DNA from: Aphrocallistes beatrix
Lineage: Eukaryota > Porifera > Hexactinellida > Sceptrulophora > Aphrocallistidae
Direction: 5' to 3'
Assembly: GCA_963281255.1 (NCBI GenBank)
Contig: OY725493.1
Span: 2,511,857-2,575,856, forward strand
DNA: 64,000 nt
Below, piece after piece: positions 34,573-45,819 of the stretch. Under the pieces are notes generated by a model. It was not told the origin of the DNA. It saw nothing but the letters and a program-made list of their open reading frames with translations, and searched no databases. The stretch's first letter is position 1; each line of letters opens with the position of its first letter. The position numbers were made by a program, and so were the translations under genes.

Positions 34573-37500
34573 CTGGAGATAAGCATAACACCTGTTTGTT
34601 CCTCGTTTGGAAATTTAGACAATAAAAAACATCTAACTCAAGCGAAACAATTATTGAGTTACTCATCCGTAATTCTAAAAATATAACCATTACTGGTACA
34701 GCACAAACAAACCATTCATAAAGTCCTTAGAGTTGACATCAGATTTCCTTATCTGCAGCGCCACAACGATTTCGGCTTCTTCTAGCATCCGCGCACACTC
34801 TTGCAAGCTCTTCTTGTCTTTAAGACTGACTCCGTTAATACTCAGGATTTCATCTCCCACGTGAATTGCCTCAGTCCTGCACACTTAGATATAAAATAAC
34901 TAAACGCATTCGCGTTGTTATGCACCAAAGATTTGTACTGACCTGGAAGCTACGCCTCCCTCCATCAAGTGGGAGATGATGACAGAGGAGCCAGCGCTGC
35001 TCGTTCCTAGAGAAGAGGACATGTCATGCTGCATAGAATAAATTCATAGAAATGATACATAGGCTGTGCATTAGGGTTGACTGAATAAGGCCAAATGATA
35101 TGCAACTGTAAATAAGAATGATTGAGTAGAACCTGAATAAGATACAGACCATTTCCATCCTTAACCTGACTTAAAATGACCAGGATCATAAAAACCTACT
35201 CATGCGGGATTAGACAGGGATATGTACTTAAAAACAATTCATTGATTTTGACATATACCACCCTTCAAATAGCAAGGATTCACCCAATATGTCGGCCTAA
35301 ATAACCAGAAGCAATCCTTTGCAGATTATTAACAGGCATAGTTAACCAGATACCTTGCGGGTTATGTCGAGGCAGGTATAGGTAGTGCTATATTTCAGCT
35401 TTATTCTAGTCGTGGATAAAGCTGTAGTCTAATTTGGAATATCGGCAATATTAGTTTCCCCGCACAACATACCACGCAGAGAAATTCCTAGATCTCCTTT
35501 GTCTTTGGGCAGCTCTACTGTATATGTGATGCTGTTGAAGTCGCAGAGCTTAGGTCCTGGTGGGATTGTTCAAGTTAAAGAAAAGGGATGGAATACACAA
35601 ATGCTTTCAATGCTTGTACGCAGGATGCTCTCTTACCTAACAGCTGCGTTTCTTTCGTGACTTTCAGCGTTACGACATCTTCAGGATCCTGTAACAGCTG
35701 GACAGCATCGTTGAGTGTGCAGTTAGACAGAGACTGGCCGTTGATAGCTAACAGGACATCTCCTATCTGAAGGCTCCCAGATCTAACCAGAATGTAAGAA
35801 TAATTCCAAGATTCTAATCCAGCACAGTAAACTTCATGATCTAGCAAGGATTATTTAGAAGCAATGGCTCCTATTTCCTAAATCTCTCCCACAAATCAAA
35901 GCTATTCAACTTTGCCACATACACCAATGCAACCTCGTACATACCTCCATAAATGTGTAAAAACGTACAATGATATCTATTATAGCTAGTGTTGTCTTAT
36001 AATGATTCGTCATAACCGGGGGGGGGGGCATCCAGGGCATTTGCCCCGAGTTTGATTCTGCGGTCCCGGATTTATTCAACCACCTAAGCCAAAATCATAG
36101 GAAGGCCCCCGGATTTGTTTTCTTTGGCCCCGCCTCGCCCCCCGGTTTGGAAAATTCCTGTGCCCGCCTCTGGCCATAACACACACTCCATAACTGTCAT
36201 CTTAATTAAATCCTCAAATTCACAAAATTTTCAGGGGGGTAGCTACTCTCTCTGGTCATATGAAAAAAATATTCTCAGGTATGTCTTGCAATTTTCAGAT
36301 TTTGAACTCTTTAGCATAATTTAACCTCAATAATCGTAGATCGGATGTAATATCTGTATTTTGATAGTTTATACTACATTAATTTATGTCTGTATGGCAT
36401 GGATGGTGTACTTTATGTCCATCGGTCGATCTTGTATATAGTATAGAGAAAGACCGCACTTCGGATTTCTGGGACAAGGAGTCCTCTTCTTTTTAGTTTA
36501 TCAACATTACATACACTGAATACGAGTAAGGCTCTTAATTATAAAATTAAAATTAATTTTCAATGATACGTATTATAACCAAGACTTTGAGAATCGTTAG
36601 GTTTTCGATGTCACAATTCGGTGAGTGAAGATATTGCAATGCTCGCCCCCACGGCTGCATTTGCATCATTTCCGAACAGACGGAGAGGGAGTCCGTACTC
36701 CGCCTTGAGGTGCTCTTGTATCAGCTTATTAAGCTCCAATACTGATCCACACCCGACCACTCTCTGTATCCCTCTGCTTCTCACGATTGAGAGGGGCAGC
36801 ATGTCCACAAGGTTAGAGACCACACCTCTACACACCGCAGAGCTGACAGAGCCTAACGACAGGTTCTCCATCCTCACACCAGAGACACTGCCCCTCCTCT
36901 CCGGCGCGTGCCTCTCTCCCAACAGAAGAGGAGATATGCTCAGATCAGTGTCCAGACACTGCATCCCCAACTCTATCAGTTTGTCGTAGGCCGCCTCCCT
37001 CCTTATTTCCACTCCGCCCAACTCCAGACACCAGCTCTGCAGGATGTCTACAAACTTAGCTATCATATTCCCTCCCGTCAGTGCGGCTGCTACCAAGAGG
37101 TCTTCGTTTTTAAAGTACGGTACCTTCGTGAGAGCTCCGCCCTCCTCTACGGCGTCTCCTCCCGCCGCACTGAGGATCACCGCTTGAGCAGAGGTCCCGA
37201 TGTTAACCACGAGGTCTGTGGCTGTGGGGAACACGGAGAGTACGGAGCACTGGAGATCTCCCAGGCCCACCGATACCCGCGTTCCCGCCTTCACACCTCC
37301 CACTTCACTAGCGAGCTCTCCAGCCACCAGGTCACCCGGTCCAGACACTCGAGGCAGCATTTCTAGATCCACGCCTACAGTCCGTAGCTGCTCTTGGTCC
37401 CAGCCCCCTCCCCCCGAACGGTAGTACCCCCAGCTAAAAGCACACTGCTCTGACATGACGGGGGCAGAGAGTCTGCACAGGACGTAGGTCACAAGGTCCA

Positions 37501-40500
37501 TGATGGTGCCTGCTAGCTGGTACTGAGACAGGAAGGTCGGCTTGTGTCGAGCTAGCCAGGCCAGTGTGCAGCTCCCGAACCCAGACTTCAGCTGGTAGCG
37601 GCCGCTGGGGGGAGGGAGGGAGGACAGGAAGGCTTCGTCGCAGCGTCCGTCCTCCCAAGTGATGAGATTACTGACTTTGCTGTCAAACTCGGCTCTGTTG
37701 TGGACATCTTCTAGAAGGAGATTTCTCTTCCAGAGTACCACTCCGTGCATCTGTCCGCACACCCCCACACCCGCTATGCCGCTTGACACCTCCCCCACTC
37801 CCTGCAAGCACTGGACCAGTGTCGAGAATATGAGAAAGCTGGATTGTTCTCTCGAGGCGGCCGGACACGGGACTGAGAGACTTGCTCCCGTCTCTCTGCT
37901 CTCGGACTTAATCACGCGCACTCCCCCCGCTTCCCTCCTCGCCACACACACCTTCACTGAGGTGGTGCCAATGTCTACTCCGAGGTAGTCGCGCTCTGGG
38001 CCTGCGGTAGCCATCACAGGATGCTATGAAGCGGTGCTAGTATTGTGCTGCTTATCCTGATCAGTTAAGCTTGGGTTTAAAATAAAGTACAGAACTATTC
38101 AGTTCATAACAAAGGAACCGTACGAACAATGACTAATCGAGAATTAATACAGCTTAATGAAAACAATATCTTATCTGCTCGTAATAAAAGTTATTTGAAA
38201 AAAATTAGAAGTGAATGCAATATTATGATTTAGAGCCATTGTAGACAGTGGCATATCAAAGGTGGGAATGTCATCACTACGTGTAGTCAATAAGGCATTT
38301 GTATTGCTATACGCATACAGTGTGTCGCACCACTACAAGTCAAATACTGGCTACACCTCTATATAATGTCTCATTATCACAAAAAGATTCAAGTCATTAG
38401 CTTTTAAACTGTTGTTAGGGAAGGCAAGACTAAATACAAAGAATATGACAATAGTAAAGCGAACTAATGAGCACCTCCACAGGCCAGAAATGGCGTTAGT
38501 TAGTTGTTTTGGAAATAAAATCAGGGGCGAAAGGGAGAATACTCATCACATTATCAGGGAAGGTACAGTAGAATTCCTTTATTAGCAACTCTAGTTTTGC
38601 TCACAAAATGGTTTCTCATACGCGAAGTTGCTAGTAAAGGAACAGAATTAATACAAAATCTACACTTGGGACCTGAAAATTTGTTGCTAATAAGCGAACT
38701 CCACTGTAGTTAGCAGCAGCAAAGCTATCCATGGTAGAGGGCCTCAAACGACGTACTACACGTCGTCAGAGGAAATAACAGATAATGTACCTGTAAGCGA
38801 TTCCTCCCTTTTTGATGTTGGCTATCCAGATGGCCCCTCTCTCTCCTTGCACAGGGCCGTTGAGCGTAATGCCGAGGCTAGAGAGTCCGGACCGCATGAG
38901 CTTAATGCTGAATGTGCCGGATGAAGGGGTGACCGCCTCATTCACATCCACCTCCACCAGGAGGTCTAGCATTCTGTTCTGCATCAAGCTGTCCTGCAGC
39001 AGCTGCTGGCACTGGACCACTGAGTGGATCGGGCGGTCATTCAGTGTGAGGATCCTATCTCCCTCCATCAACACTCCACATCTAATTAATAAAATAATTA
39101 ACACATGCAGGAGAACCTTACTTCCAACTCTCGTAGCAATGATAAGTAGTTGAGTTTACCTTAGTATATAATGAATGGCGAAACTCCAATCCCACAGAAT
39201 TTTGTCTCCGGGATTTTCGTCCCCTGAACTGCCCCTTTCGCTATTAACTATTTCTCAATCAAAAGTCCCATTTTTACCCTTTTTCAAATTAGTTCCCGTT
39301 TATTATAATCTCTAATGAAACGAAATTCGCATGGAATGAAATTTCCAGAGAAGAAACTTCTGTGGACAAAAGTTCCGCTACTCAACCCGTATAAGATAGA
39401 GACTACTGTATTCACATGTAAGCAGGAGTGTTGTAGTCCACTTCGGCTATGACAACAGGTCCAGATCCTGACTCATTGAGGGTGTCGATAGAGATCCCGT
39501 ATCCGTCAAGCGTGGGGGACAGCTGCACGATGAGTGACTCTTGTCTGGCGGGAAGGCGCTGTGTGTTCATGATACTCCGAGCTGTAGAGTCAGAAATAAA
39601 TTCTATTCGAATCCTACCTTAAGACTAAACACGAACTGACAGGAGAGAGCGGAGCCACATCTGGGTCCCATCAGGTCGGCGGGTCCATTGAGATGAGAGA
39701 TTGAATCGCAATTTACTACAAAAACGCATTCGTAAAATACCGTAGAACCTAATTAAAATACGAACAGATATTTTATCTCCTAAGAGGAATGTACATGTAA
39801 ATCACTCAGGTTAATACGAATCGCGGATAATACGAACATATTTCTACAGTCCCTGGTGTTCGTATTAACGAGGTTCTACTGTAGTGTATTCAGCACAGGG
39901 AGGACGTGATAACAGATTAAGTATCACGTAAGCTACATAAATAGATAAGGTTAGTTTATACGGCACTAACTGATCCGGGCAGTAGGGAAGTCGCCGTTGC
40001 CGCTGAGGTAGGGACTCCTGGAGAAGGGATTAGCGTCGGGAAGAAGTTCGAGAGAGACTCTGAGAGCTGGGTGCTGCAGCAGCCTGGAGGAGTCAAGAAT
40101 ACTCAGTCCATGGATGTTCTGTCCGTTGATGGAGATTATCTGGTCCCCGACGTTGACAGCTCCACTCCTAAAATAATACATCAAATTGTGATGATGTGTT
40201 TAAAATAATTCAGGACGAAATAAACATTTGAAATAATAAATTGAATTCAAGATGTGATAACTTAGATATTATTCTACCTGTCAGCAATGCTGCCTGCCTT
40301 AATGCTTGAAATAATTGTTGGGCCTCCAGGAATTGGACTGCCTAGAAAATATAGAAATGTCAAAATCAAAGTAATAACTTCAACCACTCTGAAGGACAAT
40401 TCACTACTGTAGGATGCTAAATGGGAGATTTACAAAAGTTGGAGGGAGTAGGATGGTAGTGATTAATTCGTAATCAATAAGAGATTCTAATATCAATCAG

Positions 40501-43500
40501 CCCAACAGATCAATGGGCTTTAGATTACAATTGTTCAATGAATACAATAAAATATAATGGAATCTATTTATTATTGCGATAGCTAATAGCACCACTCAAT
40601 CGTTCTACAAAACTAGTTCTAGTATGAAGGACGGGACTAGAGAATGTTGAGGAGAGCCAGTGCCTGATGGAACAGCTCTGACACCGCCTCGTCGATATCC
40701 TTCACCTCCAGGAGAGACTCGATACGGTCGTCGAACTGTTTGAGATATTTCGCGTTATCGATTATCAGGAATTGGAGCCGCTGAGTGAGAGTGGAGAACC
40801 AGAAGGTACGGAACTCCTTCTTCTCCAGTTTGCACTGAACGACGAACTCGCTGAGACAGGAGATGCACCTGGTGAAGAAGACGAAGAAGAACTCCTCGAG
40901 TGCGTGCTCCACCTCCTGGAGCTGCTTGCACAGGTCGCGGATCTTCTCATTGGTCGGCGGTTCTCCTGGAATGGCGCCCTCCTCGCTCTCAACCAGAGCG
41001 GCCCGCTCCTTTAGCTCCCGCAGTTCCTTCGTCTCGCCTCCCAGACGCACCAACTCTCGCTTGTAGAGACACAGCATGGAGTCCAGGACGGACCAGATGT
41101 ACGAGTTGGAGACGACGAGCACGCGGATCTCCGGCCGGAAGACCCAGAGCAAGATAGCGTTGCAGTCCAGGATTCCCATCTCCAGAAGGTGTGTCAGGCA
41201 GAAGACCAACTTCTGAGGCACTCTGGACCAGATGTCCACCACCGCCAGGATGCAAGCCACCTTCTCCTGCTCCCGAGAGAACACCTCTCTGAACACGGGG
41301 AAGAAGCGGTCCATGGAGATACGCGTGAAGCGCAGTGTCTCCCTCCCTATCTGCAGGATGCACTGAGTCAGGATGACGGATAACGATTCTTGGTCGCTGC
41401 CAATCTCGAGCACTTCCTTCCGCAGCTGCTCGCTCACGGACTCGCGGGTGCTCGGGTTCTTCCACTCGCGGTTAGCCCCCTCCAGCTTCCCGAGAATGAG
41501 CTTAGCGTTCGCGGCGGTAGTGTCCGAGTCAGGCAGCGCCTCGTAGCTGAAGAGGCTGGCGGGGGCGGGGGGGAGAGTGGACTTGAACTCCTGAGGGAGG
41601 ATCTTGTGGATCTTGTCGTAGTAGGAGAGAGCGATGCACCTGTCGAGCACGTCTTTGAGGAAACACCTCTGCGGGTGGTCCCGCTCCTTCTCCAGGGCGG
41701 GAAGCCAGTCCTCCCATCGCCACTGGAACTGGTAGTTGTTGAGGATCAGCACGAACCAGCGCAGGAACCTGTTCCTGCAGACGCAGTGCATCATCTCCAG
41801 TCGCTCGAACAGCATCTGCGAGGCCTGCGCGAGGATGGCCGGGAACTTCCCGGGCTTGAGCGAGTTGATCTCCAGCATGACGGAGGCGTAGAAGGGGAGG
41901 GGGTATGGCGGCTGGGGGAGAGTCATCATGTGAGAGAAAAGGATCTCTCCGATCAGGTGGTACACGGCCAGCGAGCTCTCCCTTTGAGCCAGCCCCACCA
42001 GTGTGGCGGCGCACCCCTTCCTGTCCTTGTAGTAGGTCTGCAAGATCCCCGAGATGGTCTGCTCCACCAAGAATCGCTCGATCGAGTCCGCGTCGGGGAG
42101 GTGCGGCCCCTTGAACACGTCCGTGCTGTCGAACAGGTGGAAGCAAGCTCTCGGCAGCTGGTAATTCATGTCAACGCCGTGCTCGGCGATATCCAGCGTG
42201 TCGATCTTGTGCTGGAACGCGTCGCTCAGCACTCGGCGCAGTCCCACGTATATCTTGGGCAGGTAGTGCTCCTTCCAGCCCATCTGCCGCATGGTCTGCA
42301 CCTGCAGCCACAGCTGCGAGAGCTGGTCGCGGGAGGCGTGCTGGTGCGGGTAGGTGTGGTCCCAGACCAGGAGGGCCGGGAAGAAGCTGGCCTTGCGCTT
42401 CGAGACGATGTACTCCTCGATTATGGTGAGGATCTCCTCCAGACCTTTCGGTTTGTCCTGGTCTATCTGAGCGGCGGCCCAGGGGAGAGCCGAGAGGACT
42501 GCCCAAATGTGCCAGTCCGCGCGGCTCTGGGGGATGTCCTTCTCGTAGGTGACGGTGATGAAGACGTTGTAGATGTAGAGGAGGGAGGACGTGGAGAGGA
42601 CGTTGCAGTTCACGAGCTCGCTCATGAAGCGCAGGATCTGAGCGGCCGTGTTGAAGCGAGATCTCGCCAGGCCCTTCTCCAACTCCTCCTTCAAGGAGTG
42701 GACGAAGTCCTCCACGAAATCGTAGTTCTGATGATTGAGCACACCGACCAGCGCAGCGAAGGAGGCCGTCCTCTCGGGGAGGATGAGCGCGCAGTAGATC
42801 AGCCTCTTCTTGATGAAGTCGTGCATCCGCTGCTGGATATTCCCGACCAGCTTGCTATTCAGAATCTTAGCGAGATCGCGACTTTTCTCAACCATTGATT
42901 CAGGAGATGAATTGTACTCTTCTTGAACTTTCCCGAACTTGATTATCAAGTCTTCTAGTTTGGCTTCCATCGCTTCTTCCGACTCGACCGCGCGGTTGTA
43001 GTAGCGAGATCGCTTTTCCCCGCCGGAATGAGACCCCCCACGGCGTTTGAACCCTCGCTGAGGACCCCGGTCATTACGCAGTCTAGAACTAGCATGTGAA
43101 TGCTGGTATTCGGCCATAGGATAAATTTGTAAGTAAAATGAGAAAATAAAAGAAAAGGGAAGGAAGAGCAAACAGGCAAATCTAAAATTCAATAAGAGAT
43201 GAGGCAGCTAGCATTGTGTAATGCAGTGTTGCGATGGAGAAATATAAGAGTGGATTGAAGCATCGACTTATAAGGATAGTATGGTTAGGTAATAAGTTGA
43301 GAGACTGTGGATCCTTGGTCAGCGCTTTACAATCTAAACTCATTTATATATTTTGAATGGTCCCATATACAGGGTACTATTGGACCACTTTAACAATCAG
43401 CATCAATCAACACTGCCTCAATGGAAAGTGGGTAATTTTGTCAAAGATGGATATACTACTTACTTTCCAATGGTTATCAAGCTGGGATTTTGAGAAGTAT

Positions 43501-45819
43501 TTTCCATGTCATGCCAAAAGTAAGAAGTTCTTGCCATATTCATGCTACAAGTCAAAAGTTCATGAAAATGGTCAAATCTATTAACTTTGTTCATGATATG
43601 ACAACCTTGGCAGGCCACTAAATAATTCCTTATTGATGATACATATGGTGAATATCCACTAATTCTACTAAAGTCAAATGATAAAGTATTTGTTTAACAA
43701 ATCAAATAAGGTATGAACAAGAATAGTATGTGGCGAAGAAAATCGTTTCCGCGGGCCGCCAAGTATCTAAAGCAGGGGTCGGCAAACAGTCTATCAAGGT
43801 GTTGTGGTATCAGTATCTTCTCAGTCTTATATACTTACAAATGCCAGGCATCAACATTGGTTGGGTTAGGTATGTAAACAGGCGAGTTAGAATTGAATAA
43901 AAACGAATTAATACAAGCTATTATGAAAACTCACCAACGAGAGAGAGGCCGAGAGAAGACCCCGGAACTCTTAGAAGCTCTAACGTGTAAGGCCCTTTGG
44001 CCGACTTGAGATTATCTGAGAATATATTCATCGTCAAAACTAGGGAAATAGAGCTAGTGTACATAATAGCGGGAACCTACCATGTATAGCGACTGGATAC
44101 TCTACATCGAAGCTAGCTAATTCTCTCCCTTGAGTCATCAAGTTGAGGGCTTCTCTCAGTGAGGCTCCTTTGAGAGAAACTCCGTTTATGGACAACAACT
44201 TGTCTCCAGGCTTCAACAAACCAAGTCTAGGTACAGGCATAGTATAATCGTTTGCACGAATTAAGGCAAGTATTTCTTGCAGATATTTTTAGCTTTATAT
44301 GGTATGCGTATAAAGAATTCGAACAGTTAAAATTTCATCAGTGATAGTCTGCATTTCCTATATTCAGAATTCCTAATGATAGTAGCAACTAACTGGAAGG
44401 GACTGCTGCCTGAATGGACGTGGGATACTCGAATTTCATAATCTTCATTCATAGGAACTCCTTCTACACAAATTAAAATTGTCCTAAGGTTGTGTGTTTG
44501 AATAGGAAGTACGTATAACTTTTAATAATTGGCTGTGTCATCAACCCAAACAGTAGAAGCACACACGCCAATCCAAAGTACGTATAGAGTAATTGCATCT
44601 CAGCTACCTGGGCCTTCTATTGAGAATCCATAATCGTTCATTTCTCTCGGGAATGTAAGGCTAGTAATCTTACTCTTCTCAAATCCACAAATTGCTAATA
44701 GAGAATGATAACGGTTAAAAGCAACATACTACGTCGTACTTCTCAACAAAATCATGTATTGAACACAGCCATGTCGGTTTGTACTCACGTTCTTGGGTGG
44801 AATCAAACTCCAGCTGAAGACTGACAACAGGCCCAGCATTGAGCAGAGTATCTGCTACCTCGGCATGTGTCAGGTTGTTGGTCTTAATTCCGTTTATTCC
44901 TATGATCACGTCTCCCACCTGCAACGCTTCACTCCTGCATACACAGATACTATTCATATGCTAGGTAAGACAGATATTAAATGCGGATTTAGAAAATAAT
45001 GATTGTGTTCACAAGTTCAAAGCTTGCATGGTTTTCAATATAAAGCAGTTGAATGATACATCATCATATTGCAACTGGAACAGTAAATGCGTAGAGATAA
45101 CAAAATGTTAATCATAACATATTGTTCTGAAGTCTGGTAAAACACGCTATAAGCAATTTTGAATTGGAATTCAATTGGACAAAAGGAATGAAATGACACA
45201 TTTGTTGTGTAGACTCTGACAAGAATTGCTGAACAAACGATTCAAAGTCATTTGTCTACCAAAAAATAATTATAAAAGGAATTGAATGAAATTCTCGTAA
45301 ATTCTACATAAACATGTCGTAGTGTACTAATCATGATATGAGTATACTTATTGTACGAATAAGCGGTTTTCCGATTAAGGAAAATCAACTGTCTTCGATA
45401 TTTCCCTCAGGACTAGCAAAGTTAGAAGTTTATATCGTATGTAGCTTATAAAACTTGCTCTAATCTTGAGATGTTTTTTATATTCAAAAATTGAATATTG
45501 CAATTCAGTATTCTTCACCATTTTTGACGAATTAATCAGCCTAGAAATAAAGGAGAATAACAAATTACTTTCATTCGTACTTAGCAGCGATACTGTCCGG
45601 ACTAATCTCCTGAATAGTGACACTGCTGGCTCGATCTACTCCACCTACACAAAGAGAAGAGAGGCTGAGATGACCTTAGCTGTCTCAGGTCCAGAAGCCA
45701 CCAACACCTCTGCAATGTATTAGAATAGAACTGACCTGAAAATATAATTCCAAGAGACTGATTACTTTCTCTGATTAATTCGATGTAGCTGACTTCTCTA
45801 TGGACATTCAACATCTCAT
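32997..45819 (-). CDS. GRIP: GRIP-like seven-PDZ scaffold protein
   Basis: Minus-strand exons, all GT-AG and phase-compatible: 45819-45736, 45644-45581, 44934-44789, 44694-44608, 44463-44394, 44226-44081, 44015-43935, 40341-40278, 40167-39971, 39581-39416, 39081-38791, 35782-35637, 35556-35473, 35006-34943, 34876-34713, 34572-33491 and 33119-32997. They total about 1018 codons. Seven PDZ domains are arranged 3+3+1 as in vertebrate GRIP1/2 (glutamate-receptor-interacting protein). The match includes the diagnostic PDZ4-PDZ5 bridge (VNEAVTPSSGTFSIKLM, then ANIKKGGIAYR) and the PDZ3 start GPYTLELLRVPGSSLG. GRIP clusters membrane receptors and links cargo to kinesin. The first exon lacks a clear start codon, so a 5' exon is missing (candidate 49182). 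NCBP1 and SHPK lie in two of its introns. Confidence 0.9.
34713..35556 (-). other. GRIP: GRIP PDZ6 (three exons, 84+64+164 bp)
   Basis: ITYTVELPKDKGDLGISLRG, VIISHLMEGGVASR and IHVGDEILSINGVSL. The exon sizes repeat the PDZ1-3 pattern. Confidence 0.87.
36611..38014 (-). CDS. SHPK: Sedoheptulokinase, intronless, nested in a GRIP intron
   Basis: A single frame of 467 residues starts at the ATG at 38014 (GTGATGG context). It is an FGGY-family sugar kinase. The N-terminal ATP/phosphate loop is DYLGVDIGTTSVK, followed by GVCGQMHGVVLWK, LITWEDGRC and GFGSCTLAWLARH. The C-terminal half has LGERHAPERRGSVSG and FGNDANAAVGAS. The order and wording match animal SHPK (CARKL), which phosphorylates sedoheptulose to sedoheptulose-7-phosphate at the edge of the pentose phosphate pathway in the cytosol. 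The length agrees with the ~478 of the human protein. It lies wholly within a GRIP intron, on the same strand, and is GC-rich compared with the intron. Xylulokinase is the nearest alternative but fits less well. Confidence 0.93.
   Translation of the reverse strand: MATAGPERDYLGVDIGTTSVKVCVARREAGGVRVIKSESRETGASLSVPCPAASREQSSFLIFSTLVQCLQGVGEVSSGIAGVGVCGQMHGVVLWKRNLLLEDVHNRAEFDSKVSNLITWEDGRCDEAFLSSLPPPSGRYQLKSGFGSCTLAWLARHKPTFLSQYQLAGTIMDLVTYVLCRLSAPVMSEQCAFSWGYYRSGGGGWDQEQLRTVGVDLEMLPRVSGPGDLVAGELASEVGGVKAGTRVSVGLGDLQCSVLSVFPTATDLVVNIGTSAQAVILSAAGGDAVEEGGALTKVPYFKNEDLLVAAALTGGNMIAKFVDILQSWCLELGGVEIRREAAYDKLIELGMQCLDTDLSISPLLLGERHAPERRGSVSGVRMENLSLGSVSSAVCRGVVSNLVDMLPLSIVRSRGIQRVVGCGSVLELNKLIQEHLKAEYGLPLRLFGNDANAAVGASIAISSLTEL
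38566..38706. mobile_element. Pogo-type MITE in a GRIP intron
   Basis: Ends CAGTAGAATTCCTTTATTAG and CAGTGGAGTTCGCTTATTAG (complement), flanked by TA. Confidence 0.8.
39740..39881. mobile_element. Pogo-type MITE in a GRIP intron
   Basis: Ends CCGTAGAACCTAATTAAAAT and CAGTAGAACCTCGTTAATAC (complement), flanked by TA. Confidence 0.8.
40567..40572 (-). promoter_or_regulatory. NCBP1: Candidate polyadenylation signal of NCBP1
   Basis: AATAAA on the minus strand, about 65 bp beyond the NCBP1 stop codon. It lies inside the GRIP intron, so the GRIP transcript must read through it. Confidence 0.5.
40637..43117 (-). CDS. NCBP1: Nuclear cap-binding protein subunit 1 (CBP80), intronless, nested in a GRIP intron
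   Basis: A single open frame gives 826 residues from MAEYQHSH at 43117. Upstream in-frame sequence lacks an ATG and looks like 5' UTR. The N-terminus is basic (GFKRRGG, EKRSRYY), consistent with a nuclear localisation signal. A MIF4G domain follows (LVGVLNHQNYDF, RFMSELVNCNVL), then the two further helical-repeat domains (FLRWFVLILNNYQFQWRWEDW). A late coiled coil (KIRDLCKQLQEVEHALEEFF) precedes the C-terminal helices. Human NCBP1 is 790 residues and aligns by eye along its length. With NCBP2 it binds the 5' cap of nuclear RNA and supports splicing, export and nonsense-mediated decay. Vertebrate NCBP1 has many introns, so the intronless form suggests retroposition. Confidence 0.96.
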   Translation of the reverse strand: MAEYQHSHASSRLRNDRGPQRGFKRRGGSHSGGEKRSRYYNRAVESEEAMEAKLEDLIIKFGKVQEEYNSSPESMVEKSRDLAKILNSKLVGNIQQRMHDFIKKRLIYCALILPERTASFAALVGVLNHQNYDFVEDFVHSLKEELEKGLARSRFNTAAQILRFMSELVNCNVLSTSSLLYIYNVFITVTYEKDIPQSRADWHIWAVLSALPWAAAQIDQDKPKGLEEILTIIEEYIVSKRKASFFPALLVWDHTYPHQHASRDQLSQLWLQVQTMRQMGWKEHYLPKIYVGLRRVLSDAFQHKIDTLDIAEHGVDMNYQLPRACFHLFDSTDVFKGPHLPDADSIERFLVEQTISGILQTYYKDRKGCAATLVGLAQRESSLAVYHLIGEILFSHMMTLPQPPYPLPFYASVMLEINSLKPGKFPAILAQASQMLFERLEMMHCVCRNRFLRWFVLILNNYQFQWRWEDWLPALEKERDHPQRCFLKDVLDRCIALSYYDKIHKILPQEFKSTLPPAPASLFSYEALPDSDTTAANAKLILGKLEGANREWKNPSTRESVSEQLRKEVLEIGSDQESLSVILTQCILQIGRETLRFTRISMDRFFPVFREVFSREQEKVACILAVVDIWSRVPQKLVFCLTHLLEMGILDCNAILLWVFRPEIRVLVVSNSYIWSVLDSMLCLYKRELVRLGGETKELRELKERAALVESEEGAIPGEPPTNEKIRDLCKQLQEVEHALEEFFFVFFTRCISCLSEFVVQCKLEKKEFRTFWFSTLTQRLQFLIIDNAKYLKQFDDRIESLLEVKDIDEAVSELFHQALALLNIL
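43118..43934. other. GRIP intron upstream of NCBP1, no gene seen
   Basis: AT-rich. A hAT-like end (CAGGGGTCGGCAAAC) occurs near 43772. This stretch must hold the NCBP1 promoter if that gene is expressed on its own. Confidence 0.4.
44081..44694 (-). other. GRIP: GRIP PDZ2 (three exons, 87+70+146 bp)
   Basis: DYGFSIEG loop, then IRVSHVHSGSS and LLKPGDKLLSINGVSL. The linker EYPVAIHG leads to PDZ3. Confidence 0.88.
44789..45819 (-). other. GRIP: GRIP PDZ1 (three exons, 84+64+146 bp)
   Basis: The carboxylate-binding loop region is SLGIIFSG, followed by VTIQEISPDSIAAK and LQVGDVIIGING. It is split at the two sites also used in PDZ2, PDZ3 and PDZ6. Confidence 0.88.

Larger units (their letters stand above)
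35637..39581 (-). other. GRIP: GRIP PDZ4 and PDZ5, split by a 3 kb intron that contains SHPK
   Basis: PDZ4: exon 39581-39416 (GYGISIDT loop) plus the start of 39081-38791 (LMEGDRILTLND). PDZ5: the rest of that exon (SLGITLNG) plus 35782-35637 (LQIGDVLLAINGQSL). The intron 35783-38790 holds SHPK. Confidence 0.85.
39971..44015 (-). other. GRIP: GRIP PDZ3, split by a 3.6 kb intron that contains NCBP1
   Basis: Exons 44015-43935 (SLGLSLVG loop), 40341-40278 (PTIISSIKAGSIADR) and 40167-39971 (VNVGDQIISINGQ). The intron between the first two exons (40342-43934) contains the whole NCBP1 coding sequence. Confidence 0.88.

Noticed and set aside
36621-37366. Plus-strand frames of 122 and 152 codons
   Set aside because: Antisense shadows of SHPK; no domain.
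39640-39715. Possible small extra exon between GRIP PDZ3 and PDZ4
   Set aside because: A 24-bp exon could be fitted, but the flanking exons already join in phase without it.
41390-42898. Long plus-strand frame of about 500 codons
   Set aside because: It is exactly antisense to NCBP1. Its Leu/Val/Arg/Glu-rich, repetitive composition is the usual shadow of a GC-rich coding strand.
43771-43790. CAGGGGTCGGCAAAC, a hAT-like end
   Set aside because: No matching right end or 8-bp duplication found, so only a fragment.
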